This document shows positions 8,144 through 16,125 of a stretch of 16,637 nucleotides of DNA, in pieces. Below the pieces are notes generated by a model, which saw only the letters and a program-made list of their open reading frames with translations, was not told the DNA's origin and did not search any database. This stretch comes from CAZPUI01 sp964415525 (GTDB lineage Bacteria > Acidobacteriota > Holophagae > Holophagales > Holophagaceae): NCBI GenBank assembly GCA_964415525.1, contig CAYQAS010000095.1:1-16637 (forward strand), written 5' to 3'. A program made the translations under genes and the position numbers. How positions within the stretch are numbered: position 1 is the stretch's first letter; the number at the start of each line of letters is the position of its first letter.

Positions 8144-10786
8144 ATGCGGCTCCTGTGCTTGGCCTTCCTGTTCCTCTTCGGGTTGGTGCCCCGGTGCTAC
8201 CTCAGCGCCCAGGATCCCTATGCCGCCGCACGACCTGCCATGCGGCTCTACGCGGGAGGCGAGGGGCTTCCCGGGGATGCCGTCTATGACTTTCTCCTGG
8301 ATGCCCAAGGGCGCCTCTGGGCGGGAACCCTGGAAGGCCCTGCCTACTTCAACGGGAGCAGGTGGGTCCCTGTGCCCTTCCCGGAAGGGGCCTCTTCCCA
8401 ACAGGTCCGGGCGCTGCTCCAGAGCCGTGACGGCAGTCTCTGGTTCGGTACCCTGGATGGGGGCGTTTGGAGACTGAATGGTGGCACCTGGACGCCCTTC
8501 ACGGCGGGTCAGCATCTCTCCTCCAACCGCATCAACTGCCTGCTTGAGACGGAGGAGCAGGGGAAACGCACCTTGTGGGTCGGAACCGCCGGGGGTGGCA
8601 TCGTGCGCTACACGGATGGCATCTGGTCGGATCCCGACCGTGGCCTCGGGCTGGGGGATCCCTGGATCTGGAAGTTGCGTGCCATCAAGGATGGGAACGG
8701 CAAGCTGCGCATTTGGGCCGGAACTCGGGATGGCCTCTGGACACTCGCAGATGGACGGTGGACATCCATCGGGGCCGAGCAGGGGTTTTTGGCCAAGAGC
8801 GTCAACGATCTGGTGGAACTGCCCGGGGAAGACGGTCGCCCCATGGTGTGGGCGAGTTGCTGGGGGAGCGGGATCGCGCGCTGGGACGGTCACCGCTGGG
8901 AACACTTCGGTCCGGGTAACGGCTTCCCGAGCCGCTTTCCCACAAGCCTCTGCGTCACACGGGATGTCGGTGGTAAACCGGTGATCTGGGCGGGCACCTT
9001 CGACAGGGGAGTGGCCTGGCTGGAGGGTGGACGATGGCAATCATTCTCACCGCAGCAGGGTTTCCCCGTCGTGGGGGCCTACGCCCTCGCGGCTGCGCCT
9101 GGAGGGCGTCCCACGGTCTGGGTGGGCACCCGAGGAGCCGGGGTTGTAGCGCTCGACTTGGCGGGATGGAGGACCATGGACATGCGCCATGGTTTGCCGG
9201 GCACCGAAGTGAAGACTTTGGCGGAGTTTCCTGAGCCAGGAGGGACCTCGACGCTGTGGGCGGGCACCACCAGAGGGGTGGCCCACTGGGTCGGCGGACG
9301 CTGGCAGCTTGAAGGCGCTGCCGAGGGGCAACCCTCCAACTATGTTTTCCACCTGGCCCGAGCTGGGGACGCTCGCGGCCGCTCGACGCTCTGGGCGGGC
9401 ACCCTGGCCGGATTGTTGCGGCGGGAGGGAAATGCGTGGGTGCCGGAGGCTTCTCCGGTGCTTCCCAGGACCACGGTGGACGTTCTCCTGGAGGCGGAAC
9501 TGGAGCCCGGGAAACCCTCGTTCTGGGCCGGCTACAACACGGGGCTCGCTTCGCTCCAGGGAGGCCGTTGGTCATTTTTCACCACGGCTGACGGCCTTCC
9601 CGGCAACTGGATTCTCAGCCTCTGCGCGAGCCTGGACCGGGATGGGGGGCGCAGCCTTTGGATCGGCACGCGAGGGCAAGGAGTGGGACGCCTGAAAGCA
9701 GGTAGATGGTCGGTTTATGGCGCCGGGAGCGGATTGCCCGCGCTCTCGGTCCAGGGTCTCCTGGCAACGCGGAGTTCCGACGGTCGCACTTGGCTGTGGG
9801 CTGGAACCCAGGGCGGTGGGTTGGCACGGCTCGAGGCTGACCGGGGGGATGCCTTCTGGGAAGCCATTTCCTTGGGCGAGCGTGGACGTTCGATCGTGGG
9901 GCTGGCTCAGGATCGGATCGGGAGGCTCTACATCACTACCACGCGCGGTGTGTTCCGTTGCCGCCTGGAGGAGCGTCTTGGCGTGCCCTGGCCTGCCTCC
10001 CCGGAACACTTCAACACGGGCGATGGCCTGCCAACCGACACCATTCAGGACAATGCTCTCTTCCTGGATCACGATGGTCGGGTGTGGGTGGGCACCGCGC
10101 GAGGAGCGGCGGTGCTGGATCCGACGCGCGAACCCCGTATCGCCAATCCCCCGATGCCCACCCTGGAGCGGGTGGATGCCTCCGGGCGATTGGCGAAGGG
10201 CGATGCGGGGCTCGAGTTCTCCCACCGGGAAACTCGGCTGGTCTTCCAGTTCGCTTTCCATAGCTACCATCGCCGGGAGGATGCCCGATTCAGGTCGTGG
10301 ATTGAGGGCTTCGAACGGGAACCGACGGCGTGGGGGCGGGATGATGTGCGGGAGCTCACGGGGCTACCGGCCGGGAGCTATGTGCTCCATGTATGGGCCA
10401 AGGATTATTCGGAGCAGGTCACGGCGCCCCTCAAAGTGAGCTTTCGGATCCGGCCCGCGCCCTGGAGAAGTGGCTGGGCTTACGCCTTCTATGCCCTGAT
10501 GTTTGCCACAGGAGTGGTCAGCATCGTTCGCATCCGCACGGCCTTCCTCCGGCGTCGCCAGCGGGTGTTGGAGGCCCGCGTGATGAAAGCTCTGGCTGAG
10601 GTGAAAACCCTGCAGGGATTGCTTCCCATTTGTTCCTATTGCAAGAAGATCCGGGATGACCAAGGGGCTTGGGATCCACTGGAGCATTATCTCGGCGAGC
10701 ACTCCGGTGTCCTGTTCTCTCATGGCGTCTGCCCGGATTGCCGCGTCAGGCTCTTGGGAGAGTCCGAGGACTCTGGAAAGACGTGA
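8144..10786 (+). CDS. Periplasmic two-propeller (Reg_prop) sensor with Y_Y_Y domain, TM helix and cytoplasmic CxxC...CxxC module; no kinase
   Basis: An 880-residue membrane sensor-like protein. Residues 1-22 are a signal peptide. From ~35 to 675 there are 14 Reg_prop blades, each with a LWAGT-x-x-GG core and a G-x-W strand, enough for two seven-bladed propellers. A Y_Y_Y domain follows (~699-765: LVFQFAFHSYHRRED ... YVLHVWAKDY), then one TM segment (~777-796) and a short basic helix (~800-822). The C-terminus (826-875) is the LLPICSYCKKIRDDQG ... SHGVCPDCR module, with C830, C833, C863 and C866 suited to metal binding. This module usually sits between sensor and output domains in histidine kinases and response regulators. 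Here the protein stops right after it, with no HisKA, HATPase or GGDEF domain. The ATG at 8144 has only a weak Shine-Dalgarno; it is kept because the signal peptide begins there. The ligand is unknown. Confidence 0.85.
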   Translation: MRLLCLAFLFLFGLVPRCYLSAQDPYAAARPAMRLYAGGEGLPGDAVYDFLLDAQGRLWAGTLEGPAYFNGSRWVPVPFPEGASSQQVRALLQSRDGSLWFGTLDGGVWRLNGGTWTPFTAGQHLSSNRINCLLETEEQGKRTLWVGTAGGGIVRYTDGIWSDPDRGLGLGDPWIWKLRAIKDGNGKLRIWAGTRDGLWTLADGRWTSIGAEQGFLAKSVNDLVELPGEDGRPMVWASCWGSGIARWDGHRWEHFGPGNGFPSRFPTSLCVTRDVGGKPVIWAGTFDRGVAWLEGGRWQSFSPQQGFPVVGAYALAAAPGGRPTVWVGTRGAGVVALDLAGWRTMDMRHGLPGTEVKTLAEFPEPGGTSTLWAGTTRGVAHWVGGRWQLEGAAEGQPSNYVFHLARAGDARGRSTLWAGTLAGLLRREGNAWVPEASPVLPRTTVDVLLEAELEPGKPSFWAGYNTGLASLQGGRWSFFTTADGLPGNWILSLCASLDRDGGRSLWIGTRGQGVGRLKAGRWSVYGAGSGLPALSVQGLLATRSSDGRTWLWAGTQGGGLARLEADRGDAFWEAISLGERGRSIVGLAQDRIGRLYITTTRGVFRCRLEERLGVPWPASPEHFNTGDGLPTDTIQDNALFLDHDGRVWVGTARGAAVLDPTREPRIANPPMPTLERVDASGRLAKGDAGLEFSHRETRLVFQFAFHSYHRREDARFRSWIEGFEREPTAWGRDDVRELTGLPAGSYVLHVWAKDYSEQVTAPLKVSFRIRPAPWRSGWAYAFYALMFATGVVSIVRIRTAFLRRRQRVLEARVMKALAEVKTLQGLLPICSYCKKIRDDQGAWDPLEHYLGEHSGVLFSHGVCPDCRVRLLGESEDSGKT

Positions 10787-10969
10787 TTTTCGCAGCTCGG
10801 ATCTGGATCAGATCAAAGCTGTCCGTGAATTTCAAGAATGGCCTATGCCTGTGGTTCCGCGGCCAAGGCCAGAACGCTGCGGAAGTTACCCCTTTGTTGA
10901 CGACCTAGGTTCTGAGGGGACGAGGAGGTCGGCAACAGGGATAGGTTGCCCGCCATCTAGGTGGAATTC
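10787..10969. other. Short intergenic gap between propeller sensor and diguanylate cyclase
   Basis: 183 bp with no convincing terminator, so read-through from the sensor gene is possible. The only structure seen is a 6-bp hairpin, GGCAAC (10931-10936) and GTTGCC (10945-10950), just before the AGGTGG ribosome-binding site. No gene is recognisable. Confidence 0.4.
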
Positions 10970-12220
10970 ATGCATGGGGCGCCGCAGAGCGATACAGTGA
11001 TAAGGATTTCTATCTGGAAACATCCTGTCATGGTCATTCATCTTCAGACACTCCTCCTGGTGGCCGCCCTGGTCACCGTCTGTTCCACGGCGTCCATGGT
11101 GCTGCTCCTGGTGGAACACCGCGATGAGCCGGGCATTCGATTCCTGGCCCTCGGACTAGGGTTCCAGGGAACGGGCATCCTGATTCAGGCCTTCAGCTCA
11201 TCCCTGCCGCCGCTCTGTCATGCCGTAGTCGGGAACACCTTATTTCCAGCCGCCGTGCTGGGCCAACTTCTGGGCGTGCGCATGCTGTTTCGTCGGGCAG
11301 TCCCTGCTTGGTCTTTGCCGCTTGCATTGCTGGGACTGGCGGTGTTTTTCGGCTTTTTGACATTCGGTGTCGATAGCTTGCGATTCCGTATGGTCGCGCT
11401 TGGGATGCTCACCGGAATTGGTTCCTTGGCCATTACCTTGGAACTGGGGCGCAAAGGGCAGGATGAAATCTGGCCAGGGCCGCGGCTTCTTTGCATGGGG
11501 GTCTACGCCCTTCATGCTTTCACTGGATTGGGTTGGGCGGGTGCCTCACTTGGATCGGTGGATCCGCGGATGGAAGTGCTCGGGCTGACTTCGCTCAACG
11601 CCCTTTATCTATTTGCGACATTGCTGGTGGCGGTGTTTACCAGCTTCGGTTTCGCCCTCCTGGTAGGGCAGCGGCTTCTGGTCCGCCAGCGCCAACTGGC
11701 CCTGACGGATCTGCTGACCGGTCTCCCAAACCGCCGCGGCTTCATGGAGCAGGTGAGCCGGGCCTTCCAGCGCGCCAAGGGTTCCCGGGAGCCCCTGGGG
11801 CTCCTGGTGATGGACCTCGATCATTTCAAGCAGATCAATGACCGCTTCGGGCATGCCGCCGGAGATGCCGCCCTGGTGACCTTCTCGCAGCGGGTGTTGG
11901 CTTCCTTGCGCGAGTCCGACGTGGCGGGGCGGATCGGAGGCGAGGAGTTTGCCGTGCTCCTGCGGTGGGCGAACCTGGTGGACGCGATGCACGTCGCCGA
12001 GCGCATCCGTCGCTCGGTATGCGCGGATCCTGTCGAGAGCGGTCGCCACAGCATCACCATGACGGTGAGCATCGGAGTGGCTTGCAGCCAGGAGGGGGCT
12101 CCCGATCTCTCGGCGTTTTTCCGGCTGGCGGATCGACGCCTCTACCAGGCCAAGGGAGAAGGCCGGGATCAGATCATCGGCGTCGGACTCGAGACTCACA
12201 CCGGAGCGGTGCTAGCCTAG
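10970..12220 (+). CDS. Membrane diguanylate cyclase (multi-TM sensor + GGDEF)
   Basis: This protein makes cyclic di-GMP from two GTP. The N-terminal ~225 residues hold about six or seven hydrophobic segments with short loops, a membrane sensor region of unknown ligand. The GGDEF domain begins at LTDLLTGLPNRRGF, carries MDLDHFKQINDRFGHAAGD, and has the active-site loop GGEEF (residues 323-327 from this start). RESD ends five residues before it, an RxxD inhibitory (I) site for product feedback. SIGVA and RRLYQAKGEGRD complete the domain, so it should be active. The ATG at 10970 is chosen for AGGTGG 5 bp upstream. ATG 11030 begins right at the first hydrophobic segment but lacks a good ribosome-binding site; GTG 10961 is also in frame. 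Its stop overlaps the hutC stop. It may serve the kinase-less sensor upstream (inference). Confidence 0.9.
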   Translation: MHGAPQSDTVIRISIWKHPVMVIHLQTLLLVAALVTVCSTASMVLLLVEHRDEPGIRFLALGLGFQGTGILIQAFSSSLPPLCHAVVGNTLFPAAVLGQLLGVRMLFRRAVPAWSLPLALLGLAVFFGFLTFGVDSLRFRMVALGMLTGIGSLAITLELGRKGQDEIWPGPRLLCMGVYALHAFTGLGWAGASLGSVDPRMEVLGLTSLNALYLFATLLVAVFTSFGFALLVGQRLLVRQRQLALTDLLTGLPNRRGFMEQVSRAFQRAKGSREPLGLLVMDLDHFKQINDRFGHAAGDAALVTFSQRVLASLRESDVAGRIGGEEFAVLLRWANLVDAMHVAERIRRSVCADPVESGRHSITMTVSIGVACSQEGAPDLSAFFRLADRRLYQAKGEGRDQIIGVGLETHTGAVLA

Positions 12221-12993
12221 CCCACCATAAGCCCGCTGGTCTTGAAACGGGTGCCCAGGCGGTAGCGCGTGCCGGGGTGGACACAGCGCACAAAGGTGAC
12301 CGCACGGCCGCGGCTCCAGGTACGCCGGGTCAGGACGAGGCAGGGGTCGCTGGCCTGGATCTCCAGGGATAGTGCCTCGTCTGCGGTGGCGGCCAGGGCG
12401 TCCACGACGTGCTCCACCTCGTCCAGCGGCACGGTCTGGAGCAGGTATTCTCCAGGCAGCCGGAGCATGAAGTCCTGATCCAGGAAGTCCGGTGCGACAG
12501 CAGGTGTCACATACCGATCCTCCAGCTGCACGGGCACCCCGTTTTCCCGGTGGATGCAGACCACATGGAAAACCGAATCGCCGGTGGCGAGCCCCAGGGC
12601 GGCGGCAACCCCCAGGCTCGCGGCCTCCCGGACCTGCAGCACGACTTCGCAGGTGTGCAGGTGGCCTCGGGCGCGGATCTCCTCGGCGAGGTTGGCCACC
12701 TGGAGCAGGCCTGACTGGGGTTTCTCTTCCGCCACGAAGGTGCCGACGCCCGCGACGCGGCGCACCAGCCCCTCGTCCGTCAGCTCCCGCAGGGCGCGGT
12801 TGACCGTCATGCGCGAAACGTTGAGCGCCGCCACAAGCTCGCTTTCGGACGCAACCCGGTCCCCGGCCTTCCAGGAACCCTCCTGGATCCGATGGCGGAT
12901 ATGGTCCTTCACCGCTTGATAGCGGGCAACGGGGGGGCGCTGGAAGGAACGTGGCACGGTGTTTGGCCTCTTGCTCGATTGTGGAGGCCGCAC
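12217..12993 (-). CDS. hutC: Histidine utilization repressor HutC (GntR family, UTRA domain)
   Basis: A 258-residue cytoplasmic repressor that releases hut promoters when it binds urocanate. The winged helix-turn-helix (~20-90) contains ASESELVAALNVSRMTVNRA and LRRELTD-like helix residues ending in VGTFVAE. The UTRA ligand domain (~105-245) holds the HutC-typical stretches LAEEIRARGH, VPVQLEDRYV, EVEHVVDAL, RRTWSRGRAVT and HPGTRYRLG. Length agrees with the family once an extended, Pro/Arg-rich N-terminus is counted. The longest start is GTG 12993; GTG 12957, preceded by AAGAGG, is equally plausible and fits family length better. The hutU gene upstream on the same strand supports the call. I did not find a classic TGTATATACA-type Hut box. 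The gene ends by sharing CTAG with the convergent cyclase gene. Confidence 0.92.
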   Translation of the reverse strand: MRPPQSSKRPNTVPRSFQRPPVARYQAVKDHIRHRIQEGSWKAGDRVASESELVAALNVSRMTVNRALRELTDEGLVRRVAGVGTFVAEEKPQSGLLQVANLAEEIRARGHLHTCEVVLQVREAASLGVAAALGLATGDSVFHVVCIHRENGVPVQLEDRYVTPAVAPDFLDQDFMLRLPGEYLLQTVPLDEVEHVVDALAATADEALSLEIQASDPCLVLTRRTWSRGRAVTFVRCVHPGTRYRLGTRFKTSGLMVG

Positions 12994-13055
12994 TGGGCCT
13001 TCGCAATGACGGAGGTCCTTGCCGGGCTGAGTTCGGAAGAACGTGACCGGTACAG

Positions 13056-13084
13056 CACGAGGACCCCCCGGGGGGATCCTCGTG
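13056..13084 (-). terminator. GC-rich hairpin between fhs and hutC
   Basis: CACGAGGACCCCCC (13056-13069) pairs with GGGGGG plus TCCTCGTG (13070-13084), with one bulged base at 13076. The arms touch, so the middle CCGG would form the loop. It lies 26 bp after the fhs stop codon. No T-run follows on the minus strand, so it may act as an attenuating or mRNA-end-protecting hairpin and not as a full terminator; hutC could still be reached by read-through. Confidence 0.55.
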
Positions 13085-13109
13085 GCAAAGCACTGAATCC
13101 GGGGATCCG

Positions 13110-14789
13110 TCAGCTCAGACCCGTGATGTTGCCCTGCTCGTCGATGTCGATGAACTCGGCGCTGGGCACCTTGGGCAAGCCCGGCATGGTCATGATGTCG
13201 CCGGTGAGGACCACGACGAAACCCGCGCCGGCACTCACTGCCACGTCACGCACCGGCACATCGAAGTGCTTGGGACGCCCGCGCAGGTCTGGATCGGTGC
13301 TGAAGGAATACTGGGTCTTGGCAATGCAGACGGGCAGGTGGCCGTAGCCGAGATCCTCCAGCGCCTTGAACTTCTTGCGGATTTTGAGGTCCGCCATGAT
13401 GTCCTGCGCACCGTAGATGCGCTGGGCGATGAGGCGCACCTTCTCCCAGAGCGGCAGGTCGTCCTCATAGGTGAACTGCAGCTGCGGGCCGTGGCCCTCC
13501 GTGAGACGGACGACTTCCCGGGCGAGTTCCTCCGCTCCCTTTCCGCCTTCGGCGAAGTGCGTGGCGCGGATGGCCTTCACGCGCACCGTGGCACAGCACC
13601 GCTCCACCACTGCCAACTCCTCTTCGCTGTCTGTGGCGAAGGCGTTGATGGCCACCACCACCGGCAGGCCCCAGCCTTTGATGTTCTCCAGGTGCTTGAT
13701 GAGGTTGGGCATGCCCTTCTCAACCGCCGCCGGATTGGGCTCCTTTAGGTCGGCCTTGGCCACACCGCCGTGCATCTTGAGGGCGCGCACCGTGGCGACG
13801 AGCACCACGACATCGGGGCTGAGATCGGCCTGTCGACATTTGATGTCGATGAACTTCTCCGCGCCGAGATCGGCGCCGAAACCGGCTTCCGTCACGGTGA
13901 ACTCACTGAGGCCCAGCGCCAGACGCGTGGCCACGAGGCTGTTGCAGCCGTGGGCGATGTTGGCGAAGGGGCCGCCATGGACGAAGGCCGGCGTGTGCTC
14001 CAGGGTCTGCACGAGGTTGGGCTTGAGGGCGTCCTTGAGGAGCGCCGCCATGGCGCCGTGCACCTTGAGCTGCGAGGCGGTGACCGGCTGCTTGTCATAG
14101 GTGTAGGCGACGATGCAGCGGCCCAGGCGCTCCTTCAGCTCCACGAGGCTCTCGGAGAGGCACAGGATCGCCATCACCTCAGAGGCCACGGTGATGTCGA
14201 AGCCGCTCTCCCGGGGCAGTCCGTTGGGCGTACCGCCGAGACCCACGAGCACCTGGCGCAGGGCGCGGTCGTTCATGTCCACGACGCGCTTCCAGAGCAC
14301 GCGCGTGGGGTCGATGCGCAGCACGTTGCCATGGTGGATGTGATTATCGAGGGCCGCGCTGAGCAGGTTGTGGGCCACGCCGATGGCGTGGAAATCGCCC
14401 GTGAAATGGAGGTTGATGTCCTCCATGGGCACCACTTGGCTGTAGCCGCCGCCCGCAGCGCCACCCTTCACGCCGAAGCAGGGGCCGAGACTCGGCTCGC
14501 GGATGCACACGGCGGCCTTCTTGCCGAGCCGCGCCAAGGCATCGGCGACTCCGATGGTGGTGGTGGTCTTGCCCTCGCCTGCGGGCGTCGGTGAGATGGC
14601 CGTGACGAGCACCAGCTTGCCCTGGGCATTGGTTTTGGTCCGCTGGTAGTGCGCCAGCGAAACCTTGGCCTTGGCTTTTCCGTAGGGCTCCAGGTCTTCC
14701 TCGGGGATGCCGAGCTTCGCGGCAATCTCCTGGATGGGCAGCATTTTTGCCGCGCGGGCGATGTCGATATCAGCGGGAATGGCGCTCAT
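13110..14789 (-). CDS. fhs: Formate-tetrahydrofolate ligase
   Basis: A 559-residue cytoplasmic enzyme: formate + THF + ATP gives 10-formyl-THF + ADP + phosphate, reversible. Full length (family ~555-560). The P-loop is TPAGEGKTT (68-76). The first family signature is GVKGGAAGGGY (106-116), the second VATVRALKMHGG. Other hallmarks are EPSLGPCFG, NLHFTGDFHAI, HGGPFANIAHGCNS, EAGFGADLGAEKF and the C-terminal GDIMTMPGLPK. The ATG at 14789 has GGAGG 5 bp upstream. It starts 18 bp after the focA stop, so focA-fhs is an operon. In this setting it can capture formate released from histidine, or run in reverse to gain ATP from 10-formyl-THF. Both are inferences; the enzyme identity is secure. Confidence 0.97.
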   Translation of the reverse strand: MSAIPADIDIARAAKMLPIQEIAAKLGIPEEDLEPYGKAKAKVSLAHYQRTKTNAQGKLVLVTAISPTPAGEGKTTTTIGVADALARLGKKAAVCIREPSLGPCFGVKGGAAGGGYSQVVPMEDINLHFTGDFHAIGVAHNLLSAALDNHIHHGNVLRIDPTRVLWKRVVDMNDRALRQVLVGLGGTPNGLPRESGFDITVASEVMAILCLSESLVELKERLGRCIVAYTYDKQPVTASQLKVHGAMAALLKDALKPNLVQTLEHTPAFVHGGPFANIAHGCNSLVATRLALGLSEFTVTEAGFGADLGAEKFIDIKCRQADLSPDVVVLVATVRALKMHGGVAKADLKEPNPAAVEKGMPNLIKHLENIKGWGLPVVVAINAFATDSEEELAVVERCCATVRVKAIRATHFAEGGKGAEELAREVVRLTEGHGPQLQFTYEDDLPLWEKVRLIAQRIYGAQDIMADLKIRKKFKALEDLGYGHLPVCIAKTQYSFSTDPDLRGRPKHFDVPVRDVAVSAGAGFVVVLTGDIMTMPGLPKVPSAEFIDIDEQGNITGLS

Positions 14790-14807
14790 GGGGCCTCCGG
14801 TGCGGGA

Positions 14808-15656
14808 CTAGCGCGTGGAATCGGATTTTTTGATGTAGGCGAGGTAGTAGGCGCCCATCACGAACAGGGCGCCGCCCAGGATGTTGCCGAGGGTCACGGG
14901 CACGAGGTTCTTGGTGAAGAAGGTGACCCAGTTGAGATGCTCGAGCTTCGCCATGGGCAGGCCGTGCTCGAGCGCTGCCTTGAGGATCTCCGGCTGGCCT
15001 TTTGCGAAGATGCCTGCGGGAATGTAGTACATGTTTGCGACGCTGTGTTCGAAGCCGCTGGTGATGAAGAGCCAGATGGGAAAGAAGATGGCGAAGAGTT
15101 TGCCCGTGATGTCCTTGGCGCCGGTGGCCATCCAGACGGCGAGGCAGACCAGCCAGTTGCACATCAGGCCGAGGCCCACGGCAGGCCCGAAACCCAGGCT
15201 CGTCTTGGTGGCAGCGATCTTGAGGGTGACCACACCGAGCATCTGGTTACCGCTGGCGAAGAGTCCGGAGGTCGCCATCAGCCAGGCGATGAAGACGCTG
15301 CCCACGAAGTTGCCCGCATAGACCAGCAGCCAGTTGCGCAGGACATCCAGCAGACTGATACGTCGCGCTGCGTAGGCGCCCACCAGCATCGTATTGCCCG
15401 TGAAGAGCTCACCACCCGCCACCACCACGAGCATCAGGCCCGTGCCGAAGATCGCGCCGGCGATGGCCTTGCCCAGGCCGTAGGTCTCGGGCCGAGCCAG
15501 CAGGTTGAAGGCGGCCATGTTGGAGCCTTCGGAAGCAAAGGCGATGAAGGCGCCCGCCAGGAAGGCGAGGATGGCGGTGGTGCGGAAGGGGTAGCCGGCC
15601 TTGCGTACGCCCGCATCCAGCGTGGTGGCGCAAATTTCGGGAGGGGTGAGGTACAT
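14808..15656 (-). CDS. focA: Formate/nitrite transporter family channel, probably formate (FocA-like)
   Basis: A 282-residue inner-membrane protein of the FNT family, which forms pentamers of six-helix channels for formate or other small anions. Family signature GGELFTGNTM lies at 81-90. GFEHSVANMYYIP near 201-213 contains the central pore histidine (H204), and K151 corresponds to the conserved periplasmic-side lysine. Length matches the family. The ATG at 15656 is preceded by CCGGAG at 6 bp; a longer frame to 15725 adds 23 hydrophilic residues with no support. FNT sequence alone does not separate formate from nitrite channels. The fhs gene 18 bp downstream makes formate much the likelier substrate, and no nitrite reductase gene is near. 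Direction of transport (uptake or export) is not shown. Confidence 0.9.
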   Translation of the reverse strand: MYLTPPEICATTLDAGVRKAGYPFRTTAILAFLAGAFIAFASEGSNMAAFNLLARPETYGLGKAIAGAIFGTGLMLVVVAGGELFTGNTMLVGAYAARRISLLDVLRNWLLVYAGNFVGSVFIAWLMATSGLFASGNQMLGVVTLKIAATKTSLGFGPAVGLGLMCNWLVCLAVWMATGAKDITGKLFAIFFPIWLFITSGFEHSVANMYYIPAGIFAKGQPEILKAALEHGLPMAKLEHLNWVTFFTKNLVPVTLGNILGGALFVMGAYYLAYIKKSDSTR

Positions 15657-15724
15657 GAAGAACTCCGGTGGTTCGCTGGGGCTCAGGCCCCTGGCTTCCA
15701 GTTCGCATCTTGGCCCAGGCCTCA

Positions 15725-15740
15725 CCGTGAAACGTCACGG
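15725..15740. promoter_or_regulatory. Perfect palindrome, candidate operator or hairpin upstream of focA
   Basis: CCGTGA (15725-15730) and TCACGG (15735-15740) are exact inverted copies around AACG, about 70 bp upstream of the focA start. The GTGA...TCAC core recalls CRP/FNR-family half sites, but the 4-bp spacing differs from the usual 6 bp for CRP and the sequence differs from FNR. A plain mRNA hairpin is an alternative. Confidence 0.3.
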
Positions 15741-15790
15741 GACGACAACCTGTCAGGCGCTGATACCGGGATAAATCCGGTGTGTGGAGC

Positions 15791-15813
15791 TGTGCCGAAC
15801 CGTGATCGGCACA
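15791..15813. promoter_or_regulatory. Inverted repeat (8-bp stem) upstream of focA
   Basis: TGTGCCGA (15791-15798) and TCGGCACA (15806-15813) form a perfect 8-bp stem with a 7-nt loop. No T-run follows on either strand, so it is not an obvious terminator. It could be an operator or part of the focA leader. Confidence 0.3.
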
Positions 15814-16075
15814 CCGTCAGGAATGGCGAAGAAACAGAGGTAGGGACGCGAATCTCATTTATCCCCTTCGTCCCTGTTAATTCATCTTTTCTCTTTGAAT
15901 CAGCACAACGGCGTGATGCGGAAATGAAGCCTAAAAGTAATGATGCGTGGTAATGACGTTCATGTTCAAAGCCAACAACAGCGCGGTGCAAGCGCACAAA
16001 AAATGCTTCAAACAGGGGTGAAGGGGATGGAGGGGATAAATGTAAAAACAAGCACGATCTTTGGTCGATCGCTGC

Positions 16076-16115
16076 AGCAAGGGCCGCCCCGGTGATCCAG
16101 GAGGCGGCCCTTGCT
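16076..16115 (-). terminator. Hairpin after hutU
   Basis: A perfect 13-bp stem, AGCAAGGGCCGCC (16076-16088) and GGCGGCCCTTGCT (16103-16115), with a 14-nt loop, starts 10 bp after the hutU stop codon. There is no T-run right after it on the minus strand; the first one (TTGTTTTTAC) comes about 25 bp further. It probably ends or protects the hutU transcript and separates it from focA. Confidence 0.65.
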
Positions 16116-16125
16116 CGTGTGAAAA

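Larger units (their letters stand above)
15657..16075. other. Intergenic region upstream of focA-fhs, rich in short palindromes; probable promoter/regulatory region
   Basis: About 420 bp with no recognisable gene. The part from ~15840 to 16060 is AT-richer than the window. It contains CCGTGA-N4-TCACGG (15725-15740), an 8-bp hairpin (15791-15813), and three copies of GGGATAAAT (15768-15776 and 16033-16041 on plus, 15858-15865 region on minus). The focA-fhs promoter should lie here on the minus strand; I could not fix a -35/-10 pair. No THF riboswitch pattern was recognised. Confidence 0.45.

Noticed and set aside
13770..15953. Long plus-strand open frames (274 and 434 codons) opposite fhs and focA
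   Set aside because: Antisense to two unmistakable enzymes or transporters; the composition is His/Glu/Gly-rich and no domain is recognisable.
15722..16051. Minus-strand open frame of 109 codons between hutU and focA
   Set aside because: No ribosome-binding site, no family resemblance and unusual composition; more likely regulatory DNA.
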